This document shows, one piece after another, positions 34,498 through 43,054 of a stretch of 64,000 nt of DNA (its first letter is position 1; every line of letters starts with the position of its first letter). Origin of the DNA: Microbispora sp. ZYX-F-249 (GTDB lineage: Bacteria > Actinomycetota > Actinomycetes > Streptosporangiales > Streptosporangiaceae); NCBI RefSeq assembly GCF_039649665.1, contig NZ_JBDJAW010000036.1, positions 16,190 to 80,189 of the forward strand, in the 5' to 3' direction. The translations under genes and the position numbers were made by a program. The notes beneath the pieces were generated by a model. That model ran no database searches, was not told where the DNA came from, and was given only the letters and a program-made list of their open reading frames with translations.

Positions 34498-36110
34498 CAG
34501 CCACGACCGACAGGACCACCCCTCGCGCCGTCCGCATGGCGATGCCGCTCGCGCGGGACGTGGTCGAGGAGATCGCCAAGCAGTACGGGGTGTGCATCCG
34601 CCCGGTTCCGCTTCGGCGGCAGGACATCCTCACCGGTCAGGTTGAGGTGATCGACGTGCCGTGTGGGGCGACGCTGGAAGGCAAGTGTCCGCCGTGTGCG
34701 AAGCGGAATCGGCAGTTGCGGCGGGCGCAGTGCCGGGAGGGCTGGCACCTCGAAGCCGAGCCGGTGAACCTCCCGGACAACGCCGACGACTATCAGCGCC
34801 ATCTCGTGGAGTTGCGGGCCGATGCTCAGGCGTGGCGGGATGAGGTGGAAAAGGCCGGCGGTGACACCACCGATCTGGACGCCGCGATCGAGGACCTGGA
34901 CGAGGAGATCAACCGGGCCGGGATGCGCGGCAAGGTCCTCGGCCGGACCAGCGGGAAGCGGTCGCGCTCGACCAAGCGGCGGCAGGACGCCCCGGATCTG
35001 CCCAAGCGGCAGATGACCAAGACCACGCTCGGGCGGACCTTCACCGGCTCGGACGGCAAGGTCTACCGTCCCTCGATGTTCGTGACCCTCACCCTGCCCT
35101 CCTACGGGCGGGTGCTGGAGGGTGCTCCGCTCGATCCGGACCGGTACGACTACGGGCAGGCGGCCCGCGACGCGCTGCACTTCTCCAAGCTCGTGGACCG
35201 CTTCGTGCAGAACCTCCGCCGGGTCGCGGGCTATGACGTGCAGTACTTCGCCACCGTCGAACCTCAGAAGCGGCTCGCCCCGCACCTGCACATGGCGATC
35301 CGCGGCACCCTCCCGCGGGCGGAGCTGCGGCAGATCATCGCGGCTACGTATCACCAAGTGTGGTGGCCCTCGACCGACGAAGTCCGCTTCGAGGGTGAGC
35401 ACCTGCCGGTCTGGGAGGACGGGGCCGGCTACCTCGACCCGACCACGGGGGAAGTGCTGCCGACCTGGGAACAGGCCCTCGACCGGCTCGACCAGGACGA
35501 CGAGGCCGAACCCCTGCACGTGCTCCGCTTCGGCGACCAGGCCGACATCAAGGGCGTGCTCGCCGGAACGCCGGACGCCGACCAACTCATCGGGTACCTG
35601 TCGAAGTACCTGACCAAGTCCCTCGGGGACGCGCTCGGCACCGACGATCCCCGCCGGAAAGCTCACGCCGAACGGCTGCTCGACGCGCTGCGGTTCGAGC
35701 CGTGCTCGCCGACCTGCCCGAACTGGCTGCGGTACGGCGTGCAGCCCAAGGGTGCCAAGCCCGGCATGGCCCCGGGCCGGTGCAAGGGCAAGGCCCACAA
35801 GCCCGATCACCTCGGCTACGCGGGCCGCCGCGTGCTCGTTTCCCGCAAGTGGTCGAACAAGACCCTGACCGAGCACAAGCAGGACCGCCGTACCTGGGTC
35901 CTGGAAGCGCTCGGCCTGCCTGAGGAGCCGGTCGACCCCCACCGCTACATCTGGCGGCCGGTCAAGCCCGGTGATCCCGAGCTGGCCCCCATCGGCGTAC
36001 GGCTCCTGCGCGCGGTTCACGAACGCCAGCGCTGGCGCAACCACCTCGACCGGCTCCAGGCCGAGGCAGACGGGAGAGATCTTTCGGCAACTGAAGGGAG
36101 GGCGGCGTGA
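34494..36110 (+). CDS. repSA: RepSA-type rolling-circle replication initiator
   Basis: The protein has 538 residues from GTG 34494. A Cys pair (PCGATLEGKCPPCAKRNRQLRRAQCREGWH) near 60-90 is typical of RepSA. The HUH-like metal site is LAPHLHMAIRGTLP near 263, and YLSKYLTKSLGDAL near 367 carries the candidate nicking tyrosines. RepSA makes the excised element replicate by rolling circle before transfer. It is followed without a gap by xis (GTGA). Confidence 0.85.
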   Translation: MTATTDRTTPRAVRMAMPLARDVVEEIAKQYGVCIRPVPLRRQDILTGQVEVIDVPCGATLEGKCPPCAKRNRQLRRAQCREGWHLEAEPVNLPDNADDYQRHLVELRADAQAWRDEVEKAGGDTTDLDAAIEDLDEEINRAGMRGKVLGRTSGKRSRSTKRRQDAPDLPKRQMTKTTLGRTFTGSDGKVYRPSMFVTLTLPSYGRVLEGAPLDPDRYDYGQAARDALHFSKLVDRFVQNLRRVAGYDVQYFATVEPQKRLAPHLHMAIRGTLPRAELRQIIAATYHQVWWPSTDEVRFEGEHLPVWEDGAGYLDPTTGEVLPTWEQALDRLDQDDEAEPLHVLRFGDQADIKGVLAGTPDADQLIGYLSKYLTKSLGDALGTDDPRRKAHAERLLDALRFEPCSPTCPNWLRYGVQPKGAKPGMAPGRCKGKAHKPDHLGYAGRRVLVSRKWSNKTLTEHKQDRRTWVLEALGLPEEPVDPHRYIWRPVKPGDPELAPIGVRLLRAVHERQRWRNHLDRLQAEADGRDLSATEGRAA

Positions 36111-36298
36111 AGAAGGACGACAAGCTGATGACGGTCCCCGAGATTCTCGCCGAACTCGGCGGCATTTCCCGCCGCACCTTTTACCGCTGGCGTGAGATCG
36201 GCAAGGCTCCCGAGGGTCTGAAGCTCCCCAACGGCGAGATCCGCATCTACCGCAGCGAGTTCACCGCCTGGCTTGAGAGCCTCCGGGAGGCCGCGTGA
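36107..36298 (+). CDS. xis: Excisionase (MerR-like helix-turn-helix)
   Basis: The protein has 63 residues from GTG 36107. MTVPEILAELGGISRRTFYRWREIGKAPEGLKLPNGEIRIYRSEF fits the AICE excisionase (HTH_17-like). It directs Int toward excision by bending the attachment site. Translationally coupled on both sides: GTGA with rep, GTGA with int. Confidence 0.8.
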   Translation: MKKDDKLMTVPEILAELGGISRRTFYRWREIGKAPEGLKLPNGEIRIYRSEFTAWLESLREAA

Positions 36299-37656
36299 AC
36301 GCCTCCTACGACGTGAAGTTCTGGGAGACCAGGCGGAACAAGTCGAGCAAGAAACCGTCCTACGAGGTGCGCTGGAAGGTCGGCGGCCGGGAGAAGTCCA
36401 AGACCTTCGGGACCAAGGCGCTCGCGGACAACTGGCTGTCCGACCTCCGGCAGGCCGCCAAGCGCGGCGAGGCGTTCGACGTGGAAACCGGCCTCCCGGA
36501 ATCCATGCTCAAGGCCAAGAAGGCGCGCACCTGGTACGCCTTCGCCGTCGCCTATGTCGAGACCCGCTGGCCTCACTCGGCGGCCAAGAGCCGGGAGGGC
36601 ATGACGGACGCGCTGTCCAACGTCACGCCCGTGCTCACCAGCGACCGACCGGGCCGACCGGATGGCGAGACCTTGCGGCGTGCGCTGCGGGAGTTCGCCT
36701 TCATCCCGGCCGACCGTCGCCCTGCCCCCTCGCCGGAGATCGCGGCGGCGCTGCGCTGGCTGGAAGCGGCTTCGCTGCCTTTGACGGCATTGGAGGACGC
36801 CAAGCACACCAGGGCGGCCTTGGAAGCCCTCTCGCTGCTCCTCGACGGCAAGGCCGCCGCGGCGTCCACCTTCCGGCGCAAGCGGGCCGTGTTCCATCAC
36901 GCCCTGGAGTACGCGGTTGAGCTGGAAGAGCTTTCGGCAAATCCGCTCGACCGGGTGAAGCTGCGCCGGACCAAGGCGAACGGCGAGATAGATCGGCGCG
37001 TCGTCGTGAACCCGGCCCAGGCGCGGGAGCTGCTCGTCGCGCTCACCTACTGCGGTCGTAAGCGCGGGCCGATGCTCGTGGCGATGTTCGCCTGCATGTA
37101 CTTCGGCGGCCTACGCCCCGCCGAGGCGGCCGGGCTACGGGAGAAAGACTGTCACCTGCCCGAATCCGGCTGGGGCCTGCTGACGCTGGAGAGGACTCGT
37201 CCCCAGAGCAACAAGCGGTTCACTGACTCGGGGGAGGGCCACGACGAGCGGGGCCTCAAGCACCGGGACGACACGACAACGCGAGACGTCCCCATCCCGC
37301 CGGAACTGGTGAAGATCCTTCGCGCGCACCTGGAAACCTTCGGGACGGCGAAGGATGGCCGGCTGTTCCGGACGAGGACGGACGGGGTTATTTCGGGCTC
37401 GGCGTACGCGAAGATCTGGAAGCAGGCCCGCAGCTACGCCTTCACTCCCGAGCAGGTCGCCTCGCCGCTCGCGGCCCGTCCGTACGACCTGCGCCACGCG
37501 GCTGTGTCCCTCTGGTTGAACGCGGGTGTCCACGCTCCGGAGGCGGCTGAGCGCGCCGGTCACGGCGTGGACGTCATGCTGCGCGTCTACGCCAAGTGCA
37601 TCGACGGACAACGCGAGATCGCCAACCAACGTATAGAGGGCGCTCTGGCCTCATGA
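36295..37656 (+). CDS. int: Tyrosine-recombinase integrase
   Basis: The protein has 453 residues from GTG 36295. The N-terminal part carries a basic arm-binding domain (KPSYEVRWKVGGREKSKTF) and SAM-like core-binding domain. The catalytic domain has YFGGLRPAEAAGL near 272 (Arg), RPYDLRHAAVSLWLNAG near 396 (box II with Tyr in place of the first His, as in related actinomycete integrases), ERAGH, and the nucleophile in LRVYAKC near 431. It integrates into the tRNA-Arg(UCU) 3' end, 800 bp downstream. Confidence 0.9.
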   Translation: MNASYDVKFWETRRNKSSKKPSYEVRWKVGGREKSKTFGTKALADNWLSDLRQAAKRGEAFDVETGLPESMLKAKKARTWYAFAVAYVETRWPHSAAKSREGMTDALSNVTPVLTSDRPGRPDGETLRRALREFAFIPADRRPAPSPEIAAALRWLEAASLPLTALEDAKHTRAALEALSLLLDGKAAAASTFRRKRAVFHHALEYAVELEELSANPLDRVKLRRTKANGEIDRRVVVNPAQARELLVALTYCGRKRGPMLVAMFACMYFGGLRPAEAAGLREKDCHLPESGWGLLTLERTRPQSNKRFTDSGEGHDERGLKHRDDTTTRDVPIPPELVKILRAHLETFGTAKDGRLFRTRTDGVISGSAYAKIWKQARSYAFTPEQVASPLAARPYDLRHAAVSLWLNAGVHAPEAAERAGHGVDVMLRVYAKCIDGQREIANQRIEGALAS

Positions 37657-38195
37657 GTGATCAATCGCGGAATACTGGTCTGGTGGAACTTTCCCCCGAG
37701 CTCAGGAATCGTCTGGCTGAGCTGAGGGGTGATCTCCTCTGGGGCCGCCTCTCCGGGACCGCGCCGGAGGCCGGTTGGTTGGCCTGCGAACTGATCGAAG
37801 CGGGGCTCGACTCTCCAGAGGTGTGGGAGTTGGCGGGCTGTGCGCTGTCCATTGGATCAATGACCGAAGTTGAGCCGCTCATCCGCGAGGTGATGACGGA
37901 GAGCGGCTTCCCACCCATCGATGTTCAGCGCACGCCATGGGAGGTCGCCCGCGACGTGGCGCAGGGCATAGCCGAGGGCACACTCCCCATCGGTAAGGGT
38001 GCGGACTTCCTGATCCTCGAACTCAGGGACAGGTGCGACGGTCCCGAGGAGATCTTCTGGCTGATGATGCTTATCGACGACTGGGAGGCAGTCCGGGCAA
38101 CTCCACCGAGCGACGACGAACTCCGCCAGCAAGCACGAAAGATCGCGGACGTCGCAACCGACCGGCTTGAGGCGTTGAAAGATAAGGACTCGTAG
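37653..38195 (+). CDS. Hypothetical AICE protein downstream of int
   Basis: The protein has 180 residues from ATG 37653, overlapping the int stop. It is acidic, helical, soluble (VELSPELRNRLAELRGDLLWGRLSG, VEPLIREVMTESG, DDELRQQARKIADVATDRLEAL). No domain recognised. The last gene before the right att site; the coupling suggests co-expression with int, but a passenger function is possible. Confidence 0.6.
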   Translation: MSDQSRNTGLVELSPELRNRLAELRGDLLWGRLSGTAPEAGWLACELIEAGLDSPEVWELAGCALSIGSMTEVEPLIREVMTESGFPPIDVQRTPWEVARDVAQGIAEGTLPIGKGADFLILELRDRCDGPEEIFWLMMLIDDWEAVRATPPSDDELRQQARKIADVATDRLEALKDKDS

Positions 38196-38317
38196 AAGTG
38201 GGAACCACGCCAGCCCAGGGTCTCGGATCGCTCCGGGACCCTTCGGCGTTCCCGGGGCGGGTCTCATCCCGCAGAGGGCACGGAAAGCGCCGCGCGACCT
38301 GGGGAAACGCGACCAAC

Positions 38318-38338
38318 ATCATCCCGCGTATATCCCGT
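38318..38338 (+). promoter_or_regulatory. Candidate Int/Xis arm site, right end
   Basis: Identical to the site at 17244-17264 over 21 bp and in the same orientation, 102 bp before the right core. The older relict at 17005-17123 has lost this part by a deletion. Apart from it, the att core and the tRNA, I see no features between 38196 and 38680. Confidence 0.5.
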
Positions 38339-38439
38339 GACTGGTGACAAGCGGCGGCTCTCGGCGGCGTACGGCTGCACACGCGATCACAGCAGGATCA
38401 GGCGGAAGCCCAGCTCAGAAGGCATCCGGGCTGGATGGG

Positions 38440-38486
38440 GGAGCGCGCCCTGAGGGATTCGAACCCCCGACCGTCGGATTAGAAGT
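38440..38486 (+). repeat. Right attachment site (47-bp core)
   Basis: Identical over 47 bp to 17124-17170. It overlaps the 3' half of tRNA-Arg, so integration keeps the tRNA intact, as AICE integrases usually do. Confidence 0.9.
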
Positions 38487-38517
38487 CCGATGCTCTATCC
38501 AGCTGAGCTAAGGGCGC
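38445..38517 (-). tRNA. tRNA-Arg (anticodon UCU)
   Basis: 73 nt, minus strand. Acceptor arms GCGCCCT and AGGGCGC pair fully. D stem GCTC/GAGC, anticodon stem TCGGA/TCCGA around loop CTTCTAA (anticodon TCT), T arm GGGGG-TTCGAAT-CCCTC. CCA is not encoded. It reads the rare codons AGA and possibly AGG. Integration target of the AICE. Confidence 0.95.
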
Positions 38518-38680
38518 TCGTGCCTAATTCTGCATGATCCGGGGACCGGGTACACACCCGGTTTCCCGGACATGGGCCGGAGCGCGCCTCCTACGGGCCC
38601 CCGAGCGCGGTGGCCGTGCCCGTCGTTGACCCGCCCAGCCTGCGCCGATGCGCTCAGGCATTCGCTGCGGAGAAGCCGGT

Positions 38681-39559
38681 TCAGCGCCCGTCGCCGGCGC
38701 TCGCCGTGCTGCCGCGGAGGAAGGCCAGGATGGGTTCCGCGTGCCCGCGCAGGCCGTGCGGGGCGTCGGGGAGGCAGCGGACCGTGGCGTGCCGCACCAG
38801 GCGCCGCACCCTGCGCTCGGTGTCGCGGGAGTCGAGCAGGACGTCCCGGCCGCCGAGGATCACGAGCATCGGCATCGTCAGGCCGCCGAGGGCGTCGTCG
38901 CCGAACACCGGCAGCCTCTCCCTGCGCGGCCTGAAGTGCCTGGAGACCTCGGTTGCGTAGTCCAGATACGCCGCGAAGCGCGGGTCATGCGGGGCATCTC
39001 CCATGACCATGGTGAGCAGCCGCCGTCGTCCCCGCTCACCGAACAGGAGCAGGAACAGCGCCATGAACGCGAAGCCCGGCTTCTGCCGGCCGATGCCGCC
39101 CGGGCACAGCAGCGCGAGCCGCTCGACCCGGCCGGGACGCCGGATCGCGTAGTCCAGGGCGAGCCAGCCGCCCAGTGAGGCCCCCACCAGCGACACCCGC
39201 GACAGTCCCAGCCCCTCCAGCACGTCGTCCAGCCACAGCGCGTACGCCTCGGAGTCCAGCGGGGGACGTGCGGGGGCGCTCGGTCCCGGCTCGCCGATGA
39301 GGTCGACGGCGTAGACCCGGAAATGCGGCGCCCAGGTGGCGACGTCGCCCAGCCACATCACGCAGGTCGTGCCGGATCCGTGCAGCAGGAGCAGCGGTGG
39401 GGCCTCCGGAGGGCCGGAGGCCACGACGGAGGTCTCACCCTCCCGGGTCGGGATCCGCAGCCGCTCGCTCGGGACCGGCCAGCGGGTGAGGAGCTCTTGG
39501 TACCGCTCCCGCAGTTCGCGCTCGCCCTCGATCGTGACGTAGATGCCGGTGGCAGTCAT
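38681..39559 (-). CDS. Alpha/beta-fold hydrolase
   Basis: The protein has 292 residues from ATG 39559. Typical motifs: PLLLLHGSGTT (oxyanion loop), VSLVGASLGGWLALDYA (nucleophile Ser), VILGGRDVLLDSRD (Asp) and LPDAPHGLRG (His). Soluble serine hydrolase with an esterase-like core; substrate unknown. A perfect inverted repeat (39581-39604) lies 22 bp upstream of the start. Confidence 0.85.
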   Translation of the reverse strand: MTATGIYVTIEGERELRERYQELLTRWPVPSERLRIPTREGETSVVASGPPEAPPLLLLHGSGTTCVMWLGDVATWAPHFRVYAVDLIGEPGPSAPARPPLDSEAYALWLDDVLEGLGLSRVSLVGASLGGWLALDYAIRRPGRVERLALLCPGGIGRQKPGFAFMALFLLLFGERGRRRLLTMVMGDAPHDPRFAAYLDYATEVSRHFRPRRERLPVFGDDALGGLTMPMLVILGGRDVLLDSRDTERRVRRLVRHATVRCLPDAPHGLRGHAEPILAFLRGSTASAGDGR

Positions 39560-39580
39560 GCCCGCCTTCCTTCCCTAAAA

Positions 39581-39604
39581 TTCCCTACAAACATTAGTAG
39601 GGAA
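39581..39604. promoter_or_regulatory. Inverted repeat upstream of the alpha/beta hydrolase
   Basis: TTCCCTAC and GTAGGGAA form perfect 8-base arms around AAACATTA. It resembles the repeat at 1034-1058 (TTCC(C)TA...TAG(G)GAA) and may bind the same regulator. Confidence 0.55.
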
Positions 39605-39725
39605 GGTTGGGCCGTGATAGGGAGTTTCTCGATACGTGGACGATCGTCCGGTTGGCGAGACGTTTTCCCGTACTTCGTGCATTCGGGCGGAAATTTGATC
39701 GCCTGCGGGGCTAAAATCCAGCGCC

Positions 39726-40532
39726 ATGTCCGTACGCGAGATCCCGCTCATCGGAGACGTCTCCGAGGGGGTCGTGCGGGTGGGGGCGACCGTACGGCGG
39801 CCGATGCGGCCCTCGTCGCCTGCCGTCCACGCGTTGCTGCGGCATCTGGAGGCCGTGGGGTTCGACCGGGCGCCCCGGTTCCTCGGGACCGACGAGCGGG
39901 GCAGGACGATCCTCACGTACGTCGAGGGCGTGGTGCCCGCGCATCCCCTGCCGGCGTACGCGGTGAGCGACGAGGCGCTGACGGCGGTGGCCCGGCTGCT
40001 GCGGCGCTTCCACGACGCGGCGGCGTCGTTCACCCCGCCCCCCGGCGCGACCTGGGAGGACGGCTCGGCGCCGGAGGGCCCCGCCGAGCTCGTGGGGCAC
40101 TGCGACGTCACCCCCGCCAACGTCGTCTTCCGGGAGACGACGCAGGGACTGCTGCCGTACGCGCTGATCGACTTCGACCTGGCCAGGCCGACGACGCGGC
40201 TGTTCGACGTGGTCACCACGGTGCGGCACTGGGCCCCGCTCGCCGACCCGGTGGACCGCGACCCGATGCAGCGCTCCCTGGACGCGGCGGCCCGCGTCCG
40301 GCTGTTCTGCGACGCGTACGGCCTGTCCGCGCGGGACCGGCTCATGCTGGTGGAGACGGCCAGGATCCGGTTCGGCCGCTCCTACACGCTCATGCGGGAC
40401 CGGGCCCGGACGCTCGGCGGAGGCTGGGCGCGCATGTGGGCCGGCGGCGCGGGCGGGCGGATCAGGCGCGCCGCCGCCTGGCTCGACGCCAACGAGGACG
40501 CCATTCAGCGGAGCCTGCTGCCCGGCTCCTGA
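39726..40532 (+). CDS. Aminoglycoside phosphotransferase-like kinase
   Basis: The protein has 268 residues from ATG 39726. The APH/choline kinase motifs are present: catalytic loop VGHCDVTPANVVFRE (HxDxxxxN) and YALIDFDLARPT (metal-binding Asp). The N-terminal lobe is short and lacks a clear VAxK strand. Such proteins phosphorylate small alcohols or sugars and need not give resistance. It ends 24 bp before cobD. Confidence 0.8.
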   Translation: MSVREIPLIGDVSEGVVRVGATVRRPMRPSSPAVHALLRHLEAVGFDRAPRFLGTDERGRTILTYVEGVVPAHPLPAYAVSDEALTAVARLLRRFHDAAASFTPPPGATWEDGSAPEGPAELVGHCDVTPANVVFRETTQGLLPYALIDFDLARPTTRLFDVVTTVRHWAPLADPVDRDPMQRSLDAAARVRLFCDAYGLSARDRLMLVETARIRFGRSYTLMRDRARTLGGGWARMWAGGAGGRIRRAAAWLDANEDAIQRSLLPGS

Positions 40533-40556
40533 CACGGTGTACGGCAGAATGCGTGC

Positions 40557-41522
40557 GTGACCCGGATCATGGACGGTGCCACGGCGGCGGGGCTGCTCGC
40601 CGGGGCCGCGATCGACGCCGTGGTGGGCGATCCCCGGCGGGGTCATCCCGTCGCGGTGTTCGGAAGCCGGGCCGCCGCCCTCGAAAAGCGCTTATATCGC
40701 GACTCGCGGTTAGCCGGCGTGGCCTACACAGCCCTCTGCGTGGGCGCCGCCACGGCCACCGGGGTCGTCGCGGAGCGGCTGACCCGGTCGAGCCCGGTCG
40801 CGCGGGGCGTGGTCACCGCCGCCGCCACCTGGGCGGTGCTCGGCGGCACGACGCTGGGCAGGGAGGGCGCGCTGATGGCCCGCTCGCTGGAGGAGGGCGA
40901 CCTGGCCGCCGCCCGCGCGCGCCTGCCGCACCTGTGCGGGCGCGACCCGTTCGGGCTGGACGCGGCGGAGCTCGCGCGTGGCACGGTCGAGTCCATCGCG
41001 GAGAACACCTCGGACGCCGTCGTCGCCCCGCTCGTGTGGGGCGCGGTCTTCGGGGTGCCCGGCCTGCTCGGCTACCGCGCGGTCAACACGCTCGACGCGA
41101 TGGTGGGCCACCGGTCGCCGCGCTACGCGAGGTTCGGCTGGGCCTCCGCCCGGCTGGACGACGTGGCCAACTACCTGCCGGCCCGGCTGACCGCCCTGCT
41201 CACGGCGGGCCTCGCCGGTCTGGCCGGCGGTTCCCCGCGCCGCGCGGCGGCCGCCTTCGTGCGGGACGGGCACCGCCATCCCAGCCCCAACTCCGGACGC
41301 TGCGAGGCGGCCTTCGCCGGCGCCCTCGGCGTACGTCTCGGCGGGGCCAACGACTACGGCGGCAGGGTGGAGCACCGCCCGGAGCTGGGCGACGGCCCCC
41401 GCCCTGCCGTCTCCGACATCCCCAGGTCCGTACGGCTGGCGCGCGCGGTGTCGTACGCGTCGGTCGGCCTTGCCGTCGCCGCCCGGCTCGCCCTCGCCCG
41501 CAACCGCCGAAGGGGCCGATGA
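40557..41522 (+). CDS. cobD: Adenosylcobinamide-phosphate synthase CobD/CbiB
   Basis: The protein has 321 residues from GTG 40557. Membrane protein of cobalamin biosynthesis that attaches the aminopropanol arm to adenosylcobyric acid. Family motifs: DAVVGDPRRGHPVAVFG, GTVESIAENTSDAVVAPLVW, GYRAVNTLDAMVGHRSPRY, and HPSPNSGRCEAAFAGALGVRLGG. No other cobalamin genes nearby, so the pathway is split in this genome. It overlaps the next small gene (ATGATGA). Confidence 0.9.
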   Translation: MTRIMDGATAAGLLAGAAIDAVVGDPRRGHPVAVFGSRAAALEKRLYRDSRLAGVAYTALCVGAATATGVVAERLTRSSPVARGVVTAAATWAVLGGTTLGREGALMARSLEEGDLAAARARLPHLCGRDPFGLDAAELARGTVESIAENTSDAVVAPLVWGAVFGVPGLLGYRAVNTLDAMVGHRSPRYARFGWASARLDDVANYLPARLTALLTAGLAGLAGGSPRRAAAAFVRDGHRHPSPNSGRCEAAFAGALGVRLGGANDYGGRVEHRPELGDGPRPAVSDIPRSVRLARAVSYASVGLAVAARLALARNRRRGR

Positions 41523-41668
41523 TGAATGCACTCGTCCTGCTGCTGGTCTTCGCGGTCGTCTTCAGCGTCGGGGTCGCGGTGATCATCGTCGCGGTGCTGG
41601 CCCTGCGGGCGTCACGGCGGCCCGCGCCGCCACCACGAGACCGGAATGATCCGTCCCAGGATTGGTAG
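41519..41668 (+). CDS. Small single-pass membrane protein
   Basis: 49 residues from ATG 41519 (or 41522), overlapping the cobD stop. One transmembrane helix (NALVLLLVFAVVFSVGVAVIIVAVLAL, read in two segments about 3-29), then a basic Pro-rich tail. Coupled to cobD, function unknown. Confidence 0.5.
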   Translation: MMNALVLLLVFAVVFSVGVAVIIVAVLALRASRRPAPPPRDRNDPSQDW

Positions 41669-41678
41669 TTTCGATGAC

Positions 41679-42053
41679 ATGGGCGACGCGAACCGGATCC
41701 TGCTGGTCTTCGACGGCGACTGCGCCTTCTGCCAGACGTGCGTGAACGCGGGGCATCGGTTCCTGCCGTACATGCCCGCCGTACGGGCCTGGCAGGGCCT
41801 CGACCTCGGCGCGGCGGGCCTGACACGCGAGGAGGTCACGACGTCCGTGCAGCTCCTCGGCCCGGATGGGCTGCGCGCCCACGGCGCGCGGGCCATAGCG
41901 GTGATGCTCGCCCTGCAGCCGGTCGTGGCCTGGCGGGCGGCCGGCCGGGTGATGCTGACGCCGCCGGTGAACTGGCTCGCCGAGGCGGGCTACCGGCTGG
42001 TCTCCCGCTACCGCCACCTCCTGCCGGGCTCGACCACCTGCGGCACGTCTTGA
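41679..42053 (+). CDS. DCC1-like thiol-disulfide oxidoreductase family protein
   Basis: 124 residues from ATG 41679. The DCC motif VFDGDCAFCQTCV lies at residues about 10-22 and gives the family its name; the rest is helical. Thioredoxin-like redox role is predicted. The frame extends upstream to 41646 without a better start. Confidence 0.8.
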   Translation: MGDANRILLVFDGDCAFCQTCVNAGHRFLPYMPAVRAWQGLDLGAAGLTREEVTTSVQLLGPDGLRAHGARAIAVMLALQPVVAWRAAGRVMLTPPVNWLAEAGYRLVSRYRHLLPGSTTCGTS

Positions 42054-42145
42054 CCTCCGCTTTGCCGAAGGTGCGAACGAAGAAGACCGGCAAGTGTCCG
42101 GAAGCGGGCATACCCCGCGCCTGACGCGAGCGCCACCATTGCGGC

Positions 42146-43054
42146 ATGACAGCAGTGGTGGAGACCGAAGGACTGACCAAGTTCTACGGTACGAGACGGG
42201 GCCTCGAGGACCTCACCCTCGAGATCCGGCCGGGCGAGGTGTTCGGCTATCTGGGCCCCAACGGCGCCGGCAAGACGACGACGATCCGGCTGCTCCTGGA
42301 CGTGATCCGGCCGACGTCTGGCCGGGCGAGCGTCCTCGGCGCCGACACCCGCGATCCGCGGGTACGCGCCCGGATCGGCTACCTCCCGGGCGAGCTGGCC
42401 CTGGAGGGCAGGGAACGGGCCCGCGAATACCTCCAGTTCCTCGCCGACGTACGCGGCGGGGTGAACCGCGGCAGGATCGACGAGCTGGCCGAGCGGCTCG
42501 ACGCGGACCTGTCGGCCAGGATGGGCGAGCTTTCCAAGGGCAACAAGCAGAAGGTCGGACTGATCCAGGCGTTCATGCACGAGCCCGAGCTGCTCATCCT
42601 CGACGAGCCGACGAGCGGGCTCGACCCGCTGGTGCAGCAGGAATTCCTGGCCATGGTCCGGGAGACGCGCACGGCGGGCCACACGGTCCTGATGTCGTCG
42701 CACGTGCTCGCGGAGGTGGAGCACGTGGCCGACCGGGTGGGCATCGTCCGGGCGGGCCGTCTCGTCGCGGTCGAGGACATCGCGGCGCTGCGCGAGCGGG
42801 CCGTACGGCACGTGGAGCTCCACTTCGACGCGCCCGTGCCCGCCGAGTCGTTCGAGGGGCTCCCGGGCGTACGCGACGTGGTCGTGCAGGGCGCGAGCCT
42901 GCGCTGCACGATCGACGGCAGGCCGGACGCGCTGATCAAGGCGGCGGCCCGTCACACCGTGGTCCACATGGTCAGCGCGGAGCCGGACCTCGAGGAGATC
43001 TTCCTGACCTACTACAGCGAGGAGGAGGGCCGTCATGCCCACGCTGGTGCGTAA
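42146..43054 (+). CDS. ABC transporter ATP-binding protein
   Basis: 302 residues from ATG 42146. Walker A LGPNGAGKTTTIRLLL, signature LSKGNKQKVGLIQ, Walker B LLILDEPTSGLDP and H-loop SSHVLAEVEHVAD. DrrA-type half of a two-gene exporter (the cognate permease follows and overlaps by 20 bp). Substrate unknown; drug or lipid export is common for the family. Confidence 0.9.
   Translation: MTAVVETEGLTKFYGTRRGLEDLTLEIRPGEVFGYLGPNGAGKTTTIRLLLDVIRPTSGRASVLGADTRDPRVRARIGYLPGELALEGRERAREYLQFLADVRGGVNRGRIDELAERLDADLSARMGELSKGNKQKVGLIQAFMHEPELLILDEPTSGLDPLVQQEFLAMVRETRTAGHTVLMSSHVLAEVEHVADRVGIVRAGRLVAVEDIAALRERAVRHVELHFDAPVPAESFEGLPGVRDVVVQGASLRCTIDGRPDALIKAAARHTVVHMVSAEPDLEEIFLTYYSEEEGRHAHAGA

Larger units (their letters stand above)
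17124..38486 (+). mobile_element. Integrative conjugative element (AICE) in tRNA-Arg(UCU)
   Basis: The 21.4-kb element is bounded by 47-bp identical direct repeats and carries the full AICE gene set. Regulation and activation: XRE, GntR and Pra-like proteins. Transfer: TraB/FtsK. Replication: RepSA of the rolling-circle type. Excision and integration: Xis and Int, with Int nearest to the tRNA. This order matches pSAM2-type elements. The left 11 kb is cargo: GIY-YIG, SUKH, IS110, IS481, PD-(D/E)xK-like and ABC-3C genes. The backbone is intact, so the element may still be mobile. Confidence 0.9.

Noticed and set aside
40557..41522. Cobalamin riboswitch upstream of cobD
   Set aside because: Only 24 bp separate cobD from the preceding gene, so there is no room for a cobalamin riboswitch.
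39323..41668. 781-codon plus-strand frame
   Set aside because: Out of frame with the APH-like and cobD genes; it is a shadow of real coding regions.
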